Shown in pieces: positions 6,236 through 7,244 of a DNA stretch of 7,244 nucleotides. The stretch is taken from NCBI GenBank assembly GCA_030446945.1, contig JAUJMI010000187.1:1-7244 (forward strand), in the 5' to 3' direction. Below the pieces are notes generated by a model. It was not told where the DNA came from, searched no databases, and saw nothing but the letters and a program-made list of their open reading frames with translations. How positions within the stretch are numbered: position 1 is the stretch's first letter; every line of letters begins with the position of its first letter. This stretch comes from Longimicrobium sp. GTDB lineage: Bacteria; Gemmatimonadota; Gemmatimonadetes; Longimicrobiales; Longimicrobiaceae. Made by a program: the position numbers and the translations under genes.

Positions 6236-6288
6236 GCGGGGAGCGGGATTGGTGCAGGAGGCCGGCACCGCAGCGGCCGCGGGCAGCA

Positions 6289-6337
6289 CCGGGGGCCGAA
6301 GCCCCCGGCTGGAACCATGGGAAGACCGCTGAAGCGG
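6289..6337 (+). repeat. Two palindromes related to the TGAA/TTCA hairpins
   Basis: CCGGGGGC-CGAA-GCCCCCGG (6289-6308, 8-bp arms) nearly copies the palindrome at 596-613. CCGCT-GA-AGCGG (6326-6337, 5-bp arms) has the same TGAA centre as 2639-2652. Confidence 0.6.
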
Positions 6338-6471
6338 CGTCGCGAGCCGCGGCACCATCCCGAGCCCCACTTCCTGAGCGAAGCGCTGCGCCGGCCTCTC
6401 CCCGTCTGCGTATCCGGCGCGCGCAGCGAAGGAAACGGGCTCTCCCGTGGGCGCCGACCTATCCCATGTTC

Positions 6472-6503
6472 GAGGCCGGTCCGCGGGGCTTCGAACCGGC
6501 CTC
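6472..6503 (+). repeat. 9-bp inverted repeat in the convergent spacer
   Basis: GAGGCCGGT (6472-6480) and ACCGGCCTC (6495-6503) are perfect complements around a 14-nt loop that itself contains CCGCGG. It adjoins repeat copy R4 at 6522-6569. Confidence 0.55.
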
Positions 6504-6521
6504 ACGCCCCGGCCACGAACG

Positions 6522-6569
6522 AGTCCGCGACGGCGGACTTTGTGCTGTTGTTGGAGCGAGTTCAGCCGC
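6522..6569 (-). repeat. Two-hairpin intergenic repeat (copy R4)
   Basis: Read on the minus strand: GCGGCTGAACTCGC (6569-6556), TCC, AACAAC (6552-6547), six bases, A, then a perfect 7-bp hairpin AGTCCGC-CGTC-GCGGACT (6539-6522). Order and spacing equal those of R2 in the egt operon. It lies just downstream of the beta-barrel gene and in its sense direction. Confidence 0.75.
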
Positions 6570-6592
6570 CCCAGCCAGGCGCCGGCTTAGCC

Positions 6593-7243
6593 TCAAAAAA
6601 CCACGCCCGCGCGCAGGAACAACGACTGCGCCGGCACCGCCGCGGCGACCAGGTGGTCGGGGAGGTCGGAGAAGCTGCCGCCGAGGGTGAGGGCCGCGCG
6701 GCCCATGCGCAGGCCGAGGCCGGCTTCCACGCCGAGGGCCTCGCCGGAGCGCTCGTAGCCCAGGCCGAGCACCTCGCCGCGGGTGCGGGAGAAGAGGTAC
6801 TGGGGGGCGACGTAGGGCACCAGCGCGCGCCCCTCGCGCAACGCGACGGGGAGCTCCAGCACGATGCCGGCCGGGAAGGTCACGTTGTCCAGCTCGCTGG
6901 CGCTGGGGTCGTCGGAAAGGCGCGATGCCATCACGCCGCCACGCGCGCAGACCGAGACGCCGTAGCGGGCGATGGGCGCGCGCAGCGCCAGCATGACGCC
7001 GCCGCTCTGCAGCGGCACGTCGTTGTCGCCCACGGAGGCGCGGGTGTACTCGGCCGAGTAGGCGAGGAGGCCGCCGGGGTTGTGGCGAAAGGAGGCACCG
7101 ATCCCCATCCCGTCCACCTCGGGGGCGGAGCGGTAGACGGAGGAGGAGCCCTGGACCTGGAGGGCGCGCGTCCCCTCGGCCAGGGGGGCACCGATGCAGC
7201 CCTGCGCGCGCGCGGCCGTGGGGAGCGCGAGCGCCAGCGCCGC
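6593..7243 (-). CDS. Outer-membrane beta-barrel protein, 3' part (start outside window)
   Basis: The minus-strand frame is open from the window edge to TGA at 6593-6595, giving 216 residues without the first codons. It opens with the end of a signal peptide, 'AALALALPTAARAQG', with a likely cut after A13 (A-R-A). The mature part alternates polar and hydrophobic residues in short strands joined by Gly/Asp turns: 'GIGASFRHNPGGLLAYSAEY', 'VMLALRAPIARYGVSVCARG', 'ALVPYVAPQYLFSRTRG', 'ALGVEAGLGLRMGRAALTLG'. It ends in '...LFLRAGVVF', a C-terminal Phe typical of barrels inserted by the BamA machine. The single Cys after the cut (AQGC) does not make a good lipobox. About 200 mature residues suggest a small barrel of roughly 8-10 strands. 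An internal GTG at 7117 is not the start, because the signal peptide lies upstream in frame. The specific family and function are not recognised. Confidence 0.75.
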   Translation of the reverse strand, partial: AALALALPTAARAQGCIGAPLAEGTRALQVQGSSSVYRSAPEVDGMGIGASFRHNPGGLLAYSAEYTRASVGDNDVPLQSGGVMLALRAPIARYGVSVCARGGVMASRLSDDPSASELDNVTFPAGIVLELPVALREGRALVPYVAPQYLFSRTRGEVLGLGYERSGEALGVEAGLGLRMGRAALTLGGSFSDLPDHLVAAAVPAQSLFLRAGVVF

Positions 7244-7244
7244 G

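Larger units (their letters stand above)
6179..6592. other. Gene-free convergent spacer filled with inverted repeats
   Basis: These 414 bp between the stops of two convergent genes hold no frame that looks like a protein. At least five inverted repeats are visible, listed separately, plus weaker ones: GGTGC/GCACC at 6251-6255 and 6265-6269, and GCGGCCGC at 6273-6280. The arrangement resembles REP-like repeats collecting at 3' ends. No tRNA, insertion sequence ends or T-tract terminator is apparent. Confidence 0.7.

Noticed and set aside
6593..6601. T-run (minus strand) at the end of the beta-barrel gene as an intrinsic terminator
   Set aside because: The T-run is the final Val-Phe codons and the stop, and no hairpin precedes it in the right position.
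7180..7244. Lipoprotein signal for the beta-barrel gene
   Set aside because: Cys follows A-Q-G, which is a poor lipobox, and the protein has barrel strands and a C-terminal Phe.

Overview
The window is about 7.2 kb of GC-rich DNA from a Gram-negative, probably aerobic bacterium. Two observations point to the Gemmatimonadota, perhaps a Longimicrobium-like lineage. One is a carboxypeptidase-regulatory-like domain carrying the 'RIGYQPADTT' motif. The other is a set of intergenic hairpin repeats of a kind I associate with that group. A beta-barrel protein ending in Phe shows there is an outer membrane. The phylum is an inference from style, not from a marker gene.

The centre (about 1360-4979, minus strand) is an ergothioneine operon transcribed egtB-egtD-egtA. 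EgtD trimethylates histidine to hercynine. EgtA makes gamma-glutamylcysteine. EgtB, an iron-dependent sulfoxide synthase, joins the two oxidatively. egtB and egtD overlap by 8 nt, whereas egtD and egtA are separated by about 106 nt that hold a two-hairpin repeat. The later enzymes EgtC and EgtE are not in the window, and the genes on both sides are unrelated.

Left of the operon on the minus strand lie a small protein with a carboxypeptidase-regulatory-like fold, whose 5' end looks frame-disrupted, and then the N-terminal part of a GAF-domain sensory or signalling protein cut by the window edge. Right of egtB, divergently oriented, is the remnant of a TetR-type regulator (N-terminus and helix-turn-helix split between two frames, ligand domain gone). 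It reads in frame into a compact ABC/SMC-like AAA ATPase of unknown role. After a 414-bp gene-free stretch full of inverted repeats comes the 3' part of a convergent outer-membrane beta-barrel gene, also cut by the window edge.

The most interesting non-coding signal is a repeat family with four copies in the window. The fuller copies have the layout [TGAA-loop hairpin]-NNC-AACAAC-6 nt-A-[7-bp hairpin with a 4-nt loop]. The 7-bp stem changes in a compensatory way between two copies, which suggests the folded form matters. I found no RNA genes, CRISPR array or insertion sequence, and no wholly new gene system that I could defend.
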